Source: an uncultured Fretibacterium sp. (GTDB lineage Bacteria; Synergistota; Synergistia; Synergistales; Aminobacteriaceae). Taken from it: a stretch of 11,817 bases of DNA. Below the pieces are notes generated by a model. The model did no database searches, was not told the DNA's origin, and saw only the letters and a program-made list of their open reading frames with translations. Position 1 is the stretch's first letter. Each line of letters starts with the position of its first letter. A program made the translations under genes and the position numbers. The stretch lies in contig CALAUZ010000024.1 of the NCBI GenBank assembly GCA_937892105.1, positions 1-11,817 of the forward strand. Direction: 5' to 3'. Shown here in pieces: positions 1-6,908 of this stretch.

Positions 1-290
1 ACCCAAAAAGCTCTATATCCTGAGATAAAGCCGGCCATACGTGATTTCCCGAACTGAGAACCTGTCTTCACAATTTTAATGAACGGGATAATCACTGAAA
101 TGACAGTACACCTTGAAATCACCGTTTATTTAGGATTTTGCGAGACCCCGCAAACCTTGTTAAGACACGTTCTAATACTGGCTTGCTTATACCGTCTGCA
201 TTCCTTATTGGAATTGACGGCTTTGGGATGTCTAGGAATAATTCTGAAATCCTTGTTCATTTTCCTTAAAACATGGTTACTATTTTCATG
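1..290. other. No convincing gene; AT-rich remnant region
   Basis: I see no gene here that I can support. The plus strand has a 109-codon open frame (79-408) that is hydrophobic and cysteine-rich, has no Shine-Dalgarno site and runs antisense to the better minus-strand frames. The minus strand has a 44-codon frame (126-260) encoding a basic peptide; its AAGG lies only 3 bases from the ATG. An open minus-strand frame also reaches the left edge, starting at a GTG at 120-122 with no ribosome site. Several short broken frames on one strand fit decayed DNA better than an intact gene. Function unknown. Confidence 0.4.
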
Positions 291-554
291 TTATTTTACC
301 CCATTGTTGTCAGCCATCTTTTTCATGTACCGAATGTATACGTTGAATCTTCAAATCCAATATTCGGCTTCCTCAAGACTCATCGTGCCTGTCTGTGTAC
401 TTCCGTGACGTAAAACAGGATAAAGCCTATGCATATTGTTAAACATTGCATCCCCGTCTTTTAGAATATCACCGGGCCTCCAGATTCCAGCTGCTCTAAG
501 ATTTTTAGATGCCTGTTTAAATGCCTGCTTCTTGACCTGTTTTGCTTGAAGCAC
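291..554 (-). pseudogene. Hypothetical protein fragment interrupted by an in-frame TGA
   Basis: I do not recognise the product. A GTG at 552-554 opens a 67-codon basic frame that ends at a TGA (351-353). The same frame then continues without a stop for 19 well-formed codons (RFNVYIRYMKKMADNNGVK) to a TAA at 291-293. Residues either side of the TGA join plausibly (..EEAEYWI-x-RFNVYIRYMKK..), like one helical C-terminal segment. The simplest reading is a pseudogene with a nonsense mutation. Readthrough or chance are alternatives. No good ribosome site precedes the GTG, and the frame is closed upstream by a TAG at 567-569, so any earlier N-terminus is missing. Size and charge would fit a phage or mobile-element protein, but that is a guess. 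Confidence 0.35.
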
Positions 555-572
555 CGCTACCTTCGGCTACCC

Positions 573-590
573 GGAAGCCCTCCGGCTTCC
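573..590. repeat. Perfect 7-bp inverted repeat (small hairpin)
   Basis: GGAAGCC and GGCTTCC are separated by the loop CTCC. It sits just downstream of the doubtful 52-residue minus-strand ORF and just upstream of the broken frame at 291-554. No U-tract follows on either strand, so it is not a typical intrinsic terminator. It could be a REP-like element or a processing hairpin. Confidence 0.5.
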
Positions 591-594
591 CACT

Positions 595-753
595 TTATAC
601 ACAAGCCTTCTTGAACACCACCCAAATATCGACCCTGAGTTTGCTCTCCTCATACTTGAGCTTCAAAAACTGGTAAACCAGCTGAAACTGTGTCGAATAC
701 CCATCGCCATTCAGGTAGGAACATACAATCACGTCTGACTTCCTCTCAAGCAT
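595..753 (-). CDS. Possible 52-residue small protein, unknown function
   Basis: ATG at 751-753, preceded by AAGGG six bases upstream, opens a 52-codon frame ending in TAA (595-597). The peptide begins MLERKSDVIVCSYLNGDG and has an aromatic, charged middle and no membrane segment. It lies downstream of the oxidoreductase gene on the same strand, about 90 bases after its stop. A second minus-strand frame overlaps its start and also looks moderately coding (ends at TGA 729-731, contains LYVFGRDGLQSVGAYLLYQN), so this stretch may be a frameshifted remnant and not a real small gene. I know no family for it. Confidence 0.25.
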   Translation of the reverse strand: MLERKSDVIVCSYLNGDGYSTQFQLVYQFLKLKYEESKLRVDIWVVFKKACV

Positions 754-844
754 ACTGCACCCTTTGCGCGGTTTTGATAAAGCAGGTACGCTCCAACACT
801 CTGAAGCCCATCCCTGCCAAAAACGTACAATGCAGACTTATTGT

Positions 845-1810
845 TTATACCGCCGCAGAAAACATCTCACCCTTCACATTCCCATCGTGTATCTGCCTCA
901 ATATCTCCACAGCAACTTCAAGTGCCTTCTTCCCATCTCCTCCGCCAACAACAGGAGGACGATGTTCCCTTACGCACCTAACGAAGTCAGCCAGTTCCAG
1001 CTTTAATGGCTCACTCTTCGGGAATACTGGGGTCTCTCGTATCTCAACTTGACCTTCAGGGTTATTCACGCAGCGGGAAATCTGCACCGTCTGAAGCTCA
1101 TAGTTCACCGTTATCTGTCTCTCACGTTCAACAACTTCCAACTGCCGGCACTTCTTCTGCGCGCACCTCGATGTCAGTATATGCGCAACCGTCCCGTCCT
1201 CAAACGTTATGTGTGCGTCCGCAATGTCTTCATGTTCCGTGAAAACACACGCCCCCGTTGCAGCTATCCTCGCTATCCTTGAGGGTACAAGCGACATCAC
1301 AATATCTATGTCGTGTATCATCAGGTCAAGCACAACACCTACATCGTTAATTCTCGGCGTGAATGGAGCTGTCCTTCTCGCGTCAAGATATACAGGTCTG
1401 CATGGGATACCCGATATGTATCGTATGGCACTGTTGAAACGTTCTATGTGTCCAACCTGAAGCACCAGGTTATTCCTGTCGGCAAGGTCTAGTAATTCCC
1501 CTGCTTCTTCGGGCTTTACGGTAACAGGCTTCTCGACTAGTACATGTATTCCTGCTTTAAGTGCCATCTTCGCTATTTTGTAATGCTGGCTGGTCGGGAC
1601 TACTATCGACACTGCGTCAGGAGACTTACGGTTGATAAGTTCCTCAAATGATGAATACGCCGGAACACCAAGATGTTCACCGATAAACCTTGCTCTGTCG
1701 TAATCACTGTCGGCAACCCCTACAAGTCTTGCGTCCGGTAACTCCGTGTATATCCTCGCATGATGTTGCCCTAAATGTCCTACACCTATAACCGCTACTC
1801 TCTCTGTCAT
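845..1810 (-). CDS. Gfo/Idh/MocA-family NAD(P)-dependent oxidoreductase (sugar-nucleotide dehydrogenase type)
   Basis: The 321-residue product has the full family layout. Seen: an N-terminal Rossmann nucleotide-binding motif G9-V-G11-H-L-G14, an acidic residue D34 ending the second strand (expected to hold the adenosine ribose), the signature E93-K94-P95 with the catalytic lysine, GHIERFN (120-126), and the D162...H166-D167 motif of the C-terminal substrate domain. Known: such enzymes oxidise or reduce sugars, often UDP-amino sugars. The GHIERFN-type branch includes UDP-GlcNAc 3-dehydrogenases (GnnA) that prepare 3-amino sugars for lipid A, and in several phyla it sits beside lpxA/lpxB. Inferred: a cytoplasmic envelope-sugar role, although no lipid A or aminotransferase gene is adjacent here. 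The start is the first ATG of the frame and places the Rossmann motif at the usual position; the ribosome site is weak (GGAAGGA lies too far upstream). It is divergent from the next gene. Confidence 0.9.
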   Translation of the reverse strand: MTERVAVIGVGHLGQHHARIYTELPDARLVGVADSDYDRARFIGEHLGVPAYSSFEELINRKSPDAVSIVVPTSQHYKIAKMALKAGIHVLVEKPVTVKPEEAGELLDLADRNNLVLQVGHIERFNSAIRYISGIPCRPVYLDARRTAPFTPRINDVGVVLDLMIHDIDIVMSLVPSRIARIAATGACVFTEHEDIADAHITFEDGTVAHILTSRCAQKKCRQLEVVERERQITVNYELQTVQISRCVNNPEGQVEIRETPVFPKSEPLKLELADFVRCVREHRPPVVGGGDGKKALEVAVEILRQIHDGNVKGEMFSAAV

Positions 1811-1880
1811 GTTGAAATTCCAATTCCTTCCCCTTGAAAAATATCTTCATTGTTACTTATCACACAATACGTAATTTTTG

Positions 1881-1909
1881 TGGCATAATATACGAAATTT
1901 TTTCGGAGG
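1881..1909 (+). promoter_or_regulatory. Extended -10 promoter candidate and Shine-Dalgarno for the small CxCPxC protein
   Basis: TGGCATAAT (1881-1889) fits an extended -10 (TGN plus CATAAT); I see no good -35. GGAGG at 1905-1909 lies 10 bases before the ATG at 1920, and this decides the start over an in-frame ATG at 1878. The sequence TTGTGGCATA (1878-1887) recurs upstream of secA. Confidence 0.4.
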
Positions 1910-1919
1910 TAGTGTGAAC

Positions 1920-2252
1920 ATGACGAAACAGGAGATACTCGCAAAAGTTAATGAACTCATAGCAGCACCCTCATGCAATCCGGCCGTGAAATCTGCGGCT
2001 GAAGCATACCTTAAAGCTCAGGATAAGGCTTCTGCTGACGCTCTCGTCAAGGTACTTGAGGCTGAAGTATGCACTGTTGACGAGCTTATAGGGCTTTGCG
2101 AGAGTGAGAACGGCAAAAAGTTTTTCGGTGCTGAGAAGGCGGCAGGAATGGCTGAGGCTGCAAAAAAGTCCAAGACCGAAGGCAACAAATACTGCTTATG
2201 CCCAGCGTGCCAGGCTGGCGCAAAAATCTGGGAGAACAGGGAAGCTCTCTAA
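1920..2252 (+). CDS. Small helical protein with C-terminal CxCPxC motif ('Hsp90-like' mislabelled family)
   Basis: The 110-residue product is soluble, alpha-helical and rich in Ala, Glu and Lys. Cysteines are C19, C51 and C60, plus a tight C-terminal group C92-x-C94-P-A-C97 that could bind zinc or an Fe-S centre. I recognise the pattern (APSC near the start, a VCTVDEL-type segment, FGAEKA, then YCxCPAC and GA at the end) from a family of short proteins in gut anaerobes. Automatic annotation often calls these 'molecular chaperone Hsp90', but there is no Hsp90 ATPase fold here. Function is unknown. The start at 1920 has a strong GGAGG; an earlier in-frame ATG at 1878 would add a 14-residue extension with no ribosome site, overlapping the promoter. 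It is divergent from the oxidoreductase and stands upstream of, but about 130 bases from, secA. Metal binding is an inference from the cysteine spacing. Confidence 0.8.
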   Translation: MTKQEILAKVNELIAAPSCNPAVKSAAEAYLKAQDKASADALVKVLEAEVCTVDELIGLCESENGKKFFGAEKAAGMAEAAKKSKTEGNKYCLCPACQAGAKIWENREAL

Positions 2253-2287
2253 ATCCCTGAAACTGAAACACTACATTGGCTCTGTCT

Positions 2288-2375
2288 TATAATGGCAGGG
2301 TCAATTTTTTGCGTTTTTTGCGTTGTGGCATAGTTCAATTCGTGATAATCTTTTCACATTTATTAGACAAAGGAG
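2288..2375 (+). promoter_or_regulatory. Promoter candidates and Shine-Dalgarno upstream of secA
   Basis: Two -10 candidates are visible. One is a perfect TATAAT (2288-2293), with only a weak CTGAAA 19 bases upstream. The other is an extended -10 TGGCATAGT (2326-2334), within TTGTGGCATA (2323-2332), which is also found before the small CxCPxC gene. A tandem TTTTTTGCG pair (2305-2322) lies between them and could also act as a U-tract ending the upstream transcript. AGGAG (2371-2375) is 5 bases from the secA ATG. Which promoter is used cannot be decided here. Confidence 0.4.
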
Positions 2376-2380
2376 TAAAC

Positions 2381-5038
2381 ATGTTTCTTGAAAGCATAAA
2401 GAAATTTTTAGGGCTTGACCATAACGACAGGGCCTTACGGAAATATTCAGCCCTTGTTGATATCGTCAATTCATATTCAGACAGCGTTAAAGCATTATCT
2501 AACGCTGAAATAAAATCACGCTTCAATGATCTTAGACAGCAGGTTCATGACAACGGCCAAAATCCAGATGACGTTCTGCCCGAAGTCTTTGCTATCGTAA
2601 GGGAAGTCAGCCAACGTACCATTGGCCTAAGACACTATGATGTTCAGCTCATAGGCGGAATGACACTCCATGATGGCTGTATCGCTGAGATGAAGACCGG
2701 TGAAGGCAAAACCCTCGTTGCACCACTGGCAATCGTTCTAAACTCAATGAACGGTCAGGGAGTTCACCTCGTTACAGTGAATGACTATCTCGCAAAAAGA
2801 GACGCTGAATGGATGTCCCCTGTCTACAACTTTCTGGGTTTAACCGCAGGCGTAATTTACCCATACATGCCTAATCCGGAACGCATTAACGCTTACATGT
2901 CTGACGTTACCTACGGGACAAACTCCGAGTTCGGTTTCGACTACCTGCGCGATAACATGGTCATGAATGCCGCAGAGATGGTTCAAAGGGGGCATAACTT
3001 CTGCATTGTTGACGAAGTTGACAGCATACTCATTGACGAGGCAAGAACACCGCTTATAATATCCGGCCCGTCTGATGATGACGCTGGATTGTACGTTAAG
3101 GCGGACAGTGCGGCAAGAAATCTCCGTGAAGGCCAGGACTACGAGAAGGACGAAAAGGAAAAGAGCATATCCATGACTGAAGCTGGGATACAGAAATGCG
3201 AAGACTTCCTCAAAATGCCCGGACTTTTCTCGGACGCTGCACATTCGGACTTGGCTCACAGGATAGTGCAGGCTCTAAAGGCTCATAAACTCTACAAGCG
3301 CGACACCGATTACGTTGTGAAGGACGGGGAAGTTATTATCGTTGATGAGTTTACGGGAAGGCTTATGATTGGCAGGAGATACTCTGACGGTCTACATCAG
3401 GCCATCGAGGCAAAAGAACGCGTAAAAGTCGGCCATGAAAGCCAGACACTCGCCACGATAACCCTGCAAAACTACTTCAGAATGTATCACAAACTCGCAG
3501 GCATGACGGGAACGGCGGCTACCGAAGCAGAGGAGTTCAAGGAGATATACGGCCTTCAGGTTGTGAGCATTCCGACGCACAAGCCCATGATACGCACCGA
3601 TAACGCTGATGTCATTTACGCTACAGAACACGAAAAGTTCAGCGCAGTAGCCGATGAAGTTACGGAGAGGCACAAAAACGGTCAGCCCGTACTTGTCGGC
3701 ACAACATCAATCGAAAACTCTGAACGTGTCAGCAAACTCCTCAAGGCTCGCAAAATTCCCCATCAGGTTCTCAACGCTAAGTTCCACGAGAAGGAAGCCT
3801 ACATAGTGGCACAGGCAGGCCGTGAAGGCGCAGTAACCGTAGCTACTAACATGGCCGGTCGCGGAACAGATATAATGCTGGGAGGGAACCCTGAGTTTCT
3901 AGCTAAGGATAAGGCAGGCGATGATCCCTCAGAGTACGAACGCATATTGAAGGAGTACACGGTTTCGTGTGGTGCAGAACATGAACGTGTTGTGAAAGCT
4001 GGAGGGTTAGCGATTATCGGAACGGAACGGCATGAAAGCCGACGTATTGATAACCAGTTGAGGGGACGTTCTGGCCGTCAGGGAGATCCTGGAACTTCAC
4101 GCTTCTACCTGTCATTAGAGGATAACCTTTTGAGGCTGTTCGGCTCGGAGAAAATCCAGCCTCTCATGGGGAAATTGGGGCTTAAAGACGGAGAGGCAAT
4201 CGAGTCGTCAATGTTAAGCCGTATAATCGAGAACTCACAGAAGAAGGTTGAGGAACTTCATTTCGATATCAGGAAGCAGCTTTTAGCCTATGACAACGTT
4301 ATGAACCAGCAGAGAGAAGCAATATATTCCGAACGCAGCTCCATACTTTCAACGCAAGATGATGAAATGCCGCAGTATGGTTGGGAAGTGATACGGGGTG
4401 TGAGCAATGACATTCTCGACAAGTATTTCCCCGAAGGCCATGACGCAGAACCAGACCCATCACGCGCAGCCTCAAGACTTCGTTCACTGTTTGGAGCTGG
4501 TGCCGAAGGTAGAATAGCTGAAGTCGATAACCGCCTCGATATGGAGGGAATGAGGGAGGAAATTCTGGACGGTGTAAAATCCCGTTATGACGCTAAGATT
4601 ACCGAGCTTAACTCCAGCGACAAAGAAGGCCGAAACATTGCCGGCAGCATAGTACGTTTCATTCTCCTTAACACTCTCGACACATCGTGGCGTGAACATC
4701 TTACAGGAATGGACGAGTTGAGACGGGGAATAGGGCTTAGGGCTATAGGCCAGAAAGATCCGCTCATAGAGTACCAGTTCGAGAGCTATAATCTATTCAC
4801 CGAGATGATGGAAAGGGTAAAGGGAACTTTCACGGAGCAGATATTTAGGGTAAGACTGTTCAGCGAGGAAAGCAGGAGAGAGCGTAAAATGACGATGGAG
4901 AAGCAGGAGTTCCATATGTCAGGCTCAGGCGATGGCCCTCGTGAACCCCTGAAGAAGGCCGCGAAAGTCGGGAGAAATGACCCATGCCCTTGCGGTTCAG
5001 GCAAAAAGTATAAATACTGTCATGGAAGGGGGCTGTAA
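2381..5038 (+). CDS. secA: Preprotein translocase ATPase SecA
   Basis: SecA is the cytoplasmic motor that binds SecYEG and drives secretory proteins across the inner membrane using ATP. The 885-residue product carries every hallmark: Walker A MKTGEGKT (104-111), DEVD (211-214) followed by SILIDEARTPLIISGP, EFTGR with a conserved RRYSDGLHQAIEAKE stretch, TNMAGRGTDIMLGGNPE, the nucleotide-domain-2 motif QLRGRSGRQGDPG (559-571), the helical scaffold with LRRGIGLRAIGQKDPL, and a C-terminal zinc SEC-C motif with C869, C871, C880 and H881 (known to contact SecB or lipid). Length is normal for the family. I start at ATG 2381 (MFLESIKKF, AGGAG 5 bases upstream). The frame is open 35 codons further, but that extension is hydrophobic, lacks a ribosome site and covers the promoter. 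It is the first gene of a four-gene unit. Confidence 0.99.
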   Translation: MFLESIKKFLGLDHNDRALRKYSALVDIVNSYSDSVKALSNAEIKSRFNDLRQQVHDNGQNPDDVLPEVFAIVREVSQRTIGLRHYDVQLIGGMTLHDGCIAEMKTGEGKTLVAPLAIVLNSMNGQGVHLVTVNDYLAKRDAEWMSPVYNFLGLTAGVIYPYMPNPERINAYMSDVTYGTNSEFGFDYLRDNMVMNAAEMVQRGHNFCIVDEVDSILIDEARTPLIISGPSDDDAGLYVKADSAARNLREGQDYEKDEKEKSISMTEAGIQKCEDFLKMPGLFSDAAHSDLAHRIVQALKAHKLYKRDTDYVVKDGEVIIVDEFTGRLMIGRRYSDGLHQAIEAKERVKVGHESQTLATITLQNYFRMYHKLAGMTGTAATEAEEFKEIYGLQVVSIPTHKPMIRTDNADVIYATEHEKFSAVADEVTERHKNGQPVLVGTTSIENSERVSKLLKARKIPHQVLNAKFHEKEAYIVAQAGREGAVTVATNMAGRGTDIMLGGNPEFLAKDKAGDDPSEYERILKEYTVSCGAEHERVVKAGGLAIIGTERHESRRIDNQLRGRSGRQGDPGTSRFYLSLEDNLLRLFGSEKIQPLMGKLGLKDGEAIESSMLSRIIENSQKKVEELHFDIRKQLLAYDNVMNQQREAIYSERSSILSTQDDEMPQYGWEVIRGVSNDILDKYFPEGHDAEPDPSRAASRLRSLFGAGAEGRIAEVDNRLDMEGMREEILDGVKSRYDAKITELNSSDKEGRNIAGSIVRFILLNTLDTSWREHLTGMDELRRGIGLRAIGQKDPLIEYQFESYNLFTEMMERVKGTFTEQIFRVRLFSEESRRERKMTMEKQEFHMSGSGDGPREPLKKAAKVGRNDPCPCGSGKKYKYCHGRGL

Positions 5039-6898
5039 TTGTTGTCTCGAAAGTTATTGATACTGTTTATTGCGCTGGCTATGGCTGTTCCGTCATTCGC
5101 AGATGATTTGATGGACAGCACATCGCTCAACATGCGCCATATGGACAATCTCAACATGGGAAATGTTATGCCGAATTACACGGGTACAGGCTCATTCTCG
5201 TTCCCAGATGAGGACGATGGGAGCTACAACCTTTCACGCATGAAGCAGATGAACCCTGACTTCACGACATATCCGGAAGCTCAGGGAATAATATGGCTGA
5301 AGCATGATACTTTCTCACGTTCTGAAGACGGCGGGACAGAGGTAACACGGCTTTATGTTATTCTAGGGCGGCAAGGATTGGGCGGAAAGTGGCTTAACTG
5401 GAACATTCCCATTCCCGAAAAAGGAAGCACAAAAATACTTGAAGCAAACGTTTACGACTTCAATACCCTCGCGAAAATTGGCACTGCCTCGACAAATGAG
5501 GACAATGAAGCAGGGGTTATGGCCGTGAATTTTGCAGGACTTCCCGGGACGTTCATCATTGCGTTGTCATGGCGTGAAAGTCTGCCGGAACAGTTGAGCA
5601 TTGAGGGAGTGTCATGGTTTCAGGAGAAGTTGAGAGTGTGGGAGGCAATTTTGGAAATATACTCACCCCAAAAGCTGTCATACACCACGTTTCCTGACAG
5701 ACGAAGCCCTGAGACGGAGGAACTTGGAAACGATACGGCCTACACGTGGCGCAGGATAAACGTTGAACCTTACAGCAAGGCTGGTGAACTCTCACGTACC
5801 CAGAGGGCAGGAGCGGTTTTCGGTACACGTCAGGGAAATTCTGGTCTTGCGGGAATGCTCAAGGACGCTGAGAACGCAGGCAGCATTACAGCACCAAGTG
5901 AAGCACTATCAGAGTTCAAACGCTCAAAGAAGGACGGTGCTTCAAGGCTCATAACATGGCTCTCCTCACAGCCCGAAATCACTCTCGCAGATGGAAGCCC
6001 TCGAAGAATACCATCATCGGGAGCATGGACACGGCGCGAGAAAGTATTGCTGGCTAAATACTGGCTGAATGCGCAGAAGGTTGACACTTCTATTTGCTGG
6101 AAGCTGCCCTTTGAACCTGATGACAGAACTCCTGTTTGTCCGGCAATGTTCTATGATCCTGTACTCGATGTTCAGAACGTCAAAGGTGTTGAGTTTAACG
6201 ACATGGGAGATACAGCTTTGCTGGCTGGCGCAAAAGTCTACGCCCCCAATGCTGACGGAAGGTTAATCTCACGCCGCATACCTTCGTCTAAGTCATCTGA
6301 AAACAGGCTAAGTGCTGTGATGAACCTTAAACTCTCGGAACAGGGAACGCTTAACGGCGATATACGTGTGATACTTAGAGGAGGGTGGTCTGCTTTGCTT
6401 CTTGGGAACAACCCTACTGACGGAATGGCAAGGGGTGCTGTGTTATCGCTTTTTCCTGGACTTGCGGACTTCCACAATGTGAAGTACAGGAACGTTAAAG
6501 GCACACCGGAAATCTCGCTCTCTATCACCAACAAACACGGTATCGCAGGCAGCAACAGGGGAATACTCGCAATCCCTCCGGTTTTTGAGCCCGTATCAAT
6601 GAGGAAACTCGCAAATTATGAGCCGCCAGTTGAGATAATATTCCCGTTTATCGTCGAACAGAATATTACGATTGAGCTACCGAAAAACGCAAAAGAAGCC
6701 CTAGTCTCAGGGAAAACTTCAAGGAACCCCGACAAGATAAACTATTCCGATAACGCCATAAGCAAGAGACACAGGCTTGAACTGACATCACGATTTGAGC
6801 TGAACATGCAGACTGTATCATCAGGCAATATGGCATTACTGAGGCGAAATCTTGATAGTTGGCACGCATTCTCAACCAGACTTATACCAGTAAGATAG
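5039..6898 (+). CDS. Secreted DUF3857/transglutaminase-fold-like protein, probably catalytically inactive
   Basis: The 619-residue product has an N-terminal Sec signal peptide: positive SRK, hydrophobic core LLILFIALAMAVPSFA, likely cut after A21. Roughly residues 75-260 look like the beta-rich DUF3857 domain (..W.KHDTFSR..G..., a TFPDRRSP stretch, then YTWRRINVEPY). This is followed by a transglutaminase-like stretch and a beta-rich C-terminal part, and the length fits DUF3857-transglutaminase proteins. Where those proteins have GDC(K/R)DKA with the nucleophile, this one reads GAWTRREKVLL with W330. Its only cysteines are C353 and C367, and I find no convincing catalytic His. Inferred: a periplasmic, non-catalytic binding protein. 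The start is TTG, which touches the secA stop and is read from AAGGGGG (5026-5032), so translation is probably coupled to secA. argS follows after 10 bases. The family call is from pattern memory and moderately sure; the signal peptide is clear. Confidence 0.7.
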   Translation: MLSRKLLILFIALAMAVPSFADDLMDSTSLNMRHMDNLNMGNVMPNYTGTGSFSFPDEDDGSYNLSRMKQMNPDFTTYPEAQGIIWLKHDTFSRSEDGGTEVTRLYVILGRQGLGGKWLNWNIPIPEKGSTKILEANVYDFNTLAKIGTASTNEDNEAGVMAVNFAGLPGTFIIALSWRESLPEQLSIEGVSWFQEKLRVWEAILEIYSPQKLSYTTFPDRRSPETEELGNDTAYTWRRINVEPYSKAGELSRTQRAGAVFGTRQGNSGLAGMLKDAENAGSITAPSEALSEFKRSKKDGASRLITWLSSQPEITLADGSPRRIPSSGAWTRREKVLLAKYWLNAQKVDTSICWKLPFEPDDRTPVCPAMFYDPVLDVQNVKGVEFNDMGDTALLAGAKVYAPNADGRLISRRIPSSKSSENRLSAVMNLKLSEQGTLNGDIRVILRGGWSALLLGNNPTDGMARGAVLSLFPGLADFHNVKYRNVKGTPEISLSITNKHGIAGSNRGILAIPPVFEPVSMRKLANYEPPVEIIFPFIVEQNITIELPKNAKEALVSGKTSRNPDKINYSDNAISKRHRLELTSRFELNMQTVSSGNMALLRRNLDSWHAFSTRLIPVR

Positions 6899-6908
6899 AG
6901 GCGAAACT

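Noticed and set aside
79..408. Plus-strand 109-codon hydrophobic open frame
   Set aside because: No ribosome site, membrane-like composition typical of antisense frames, and opposite to a more coding-like minus-strand frame.
1878..1919. Upstream ATG for the CxCPxC protein
   Set aside because: It would read through the -10 and the GGAGG; the ATG at 1920 is correctly spaced from GGAGG.
2253..2310. Terminator after the CxCPxC gene (CCCTG...CAGGG then T-run)
   Set aside because: Only a 5-bp stem with a loop of more than 30 bases that contains a TATAAT; too weak to list.
2276..2380. Upstream extension of SecA by 35 residues
   Set aside because: No Shine-Dalgarno site; overlaps promoter elements; the ATG at 2381 with AGGAG gives the usual SecA N-terminus.
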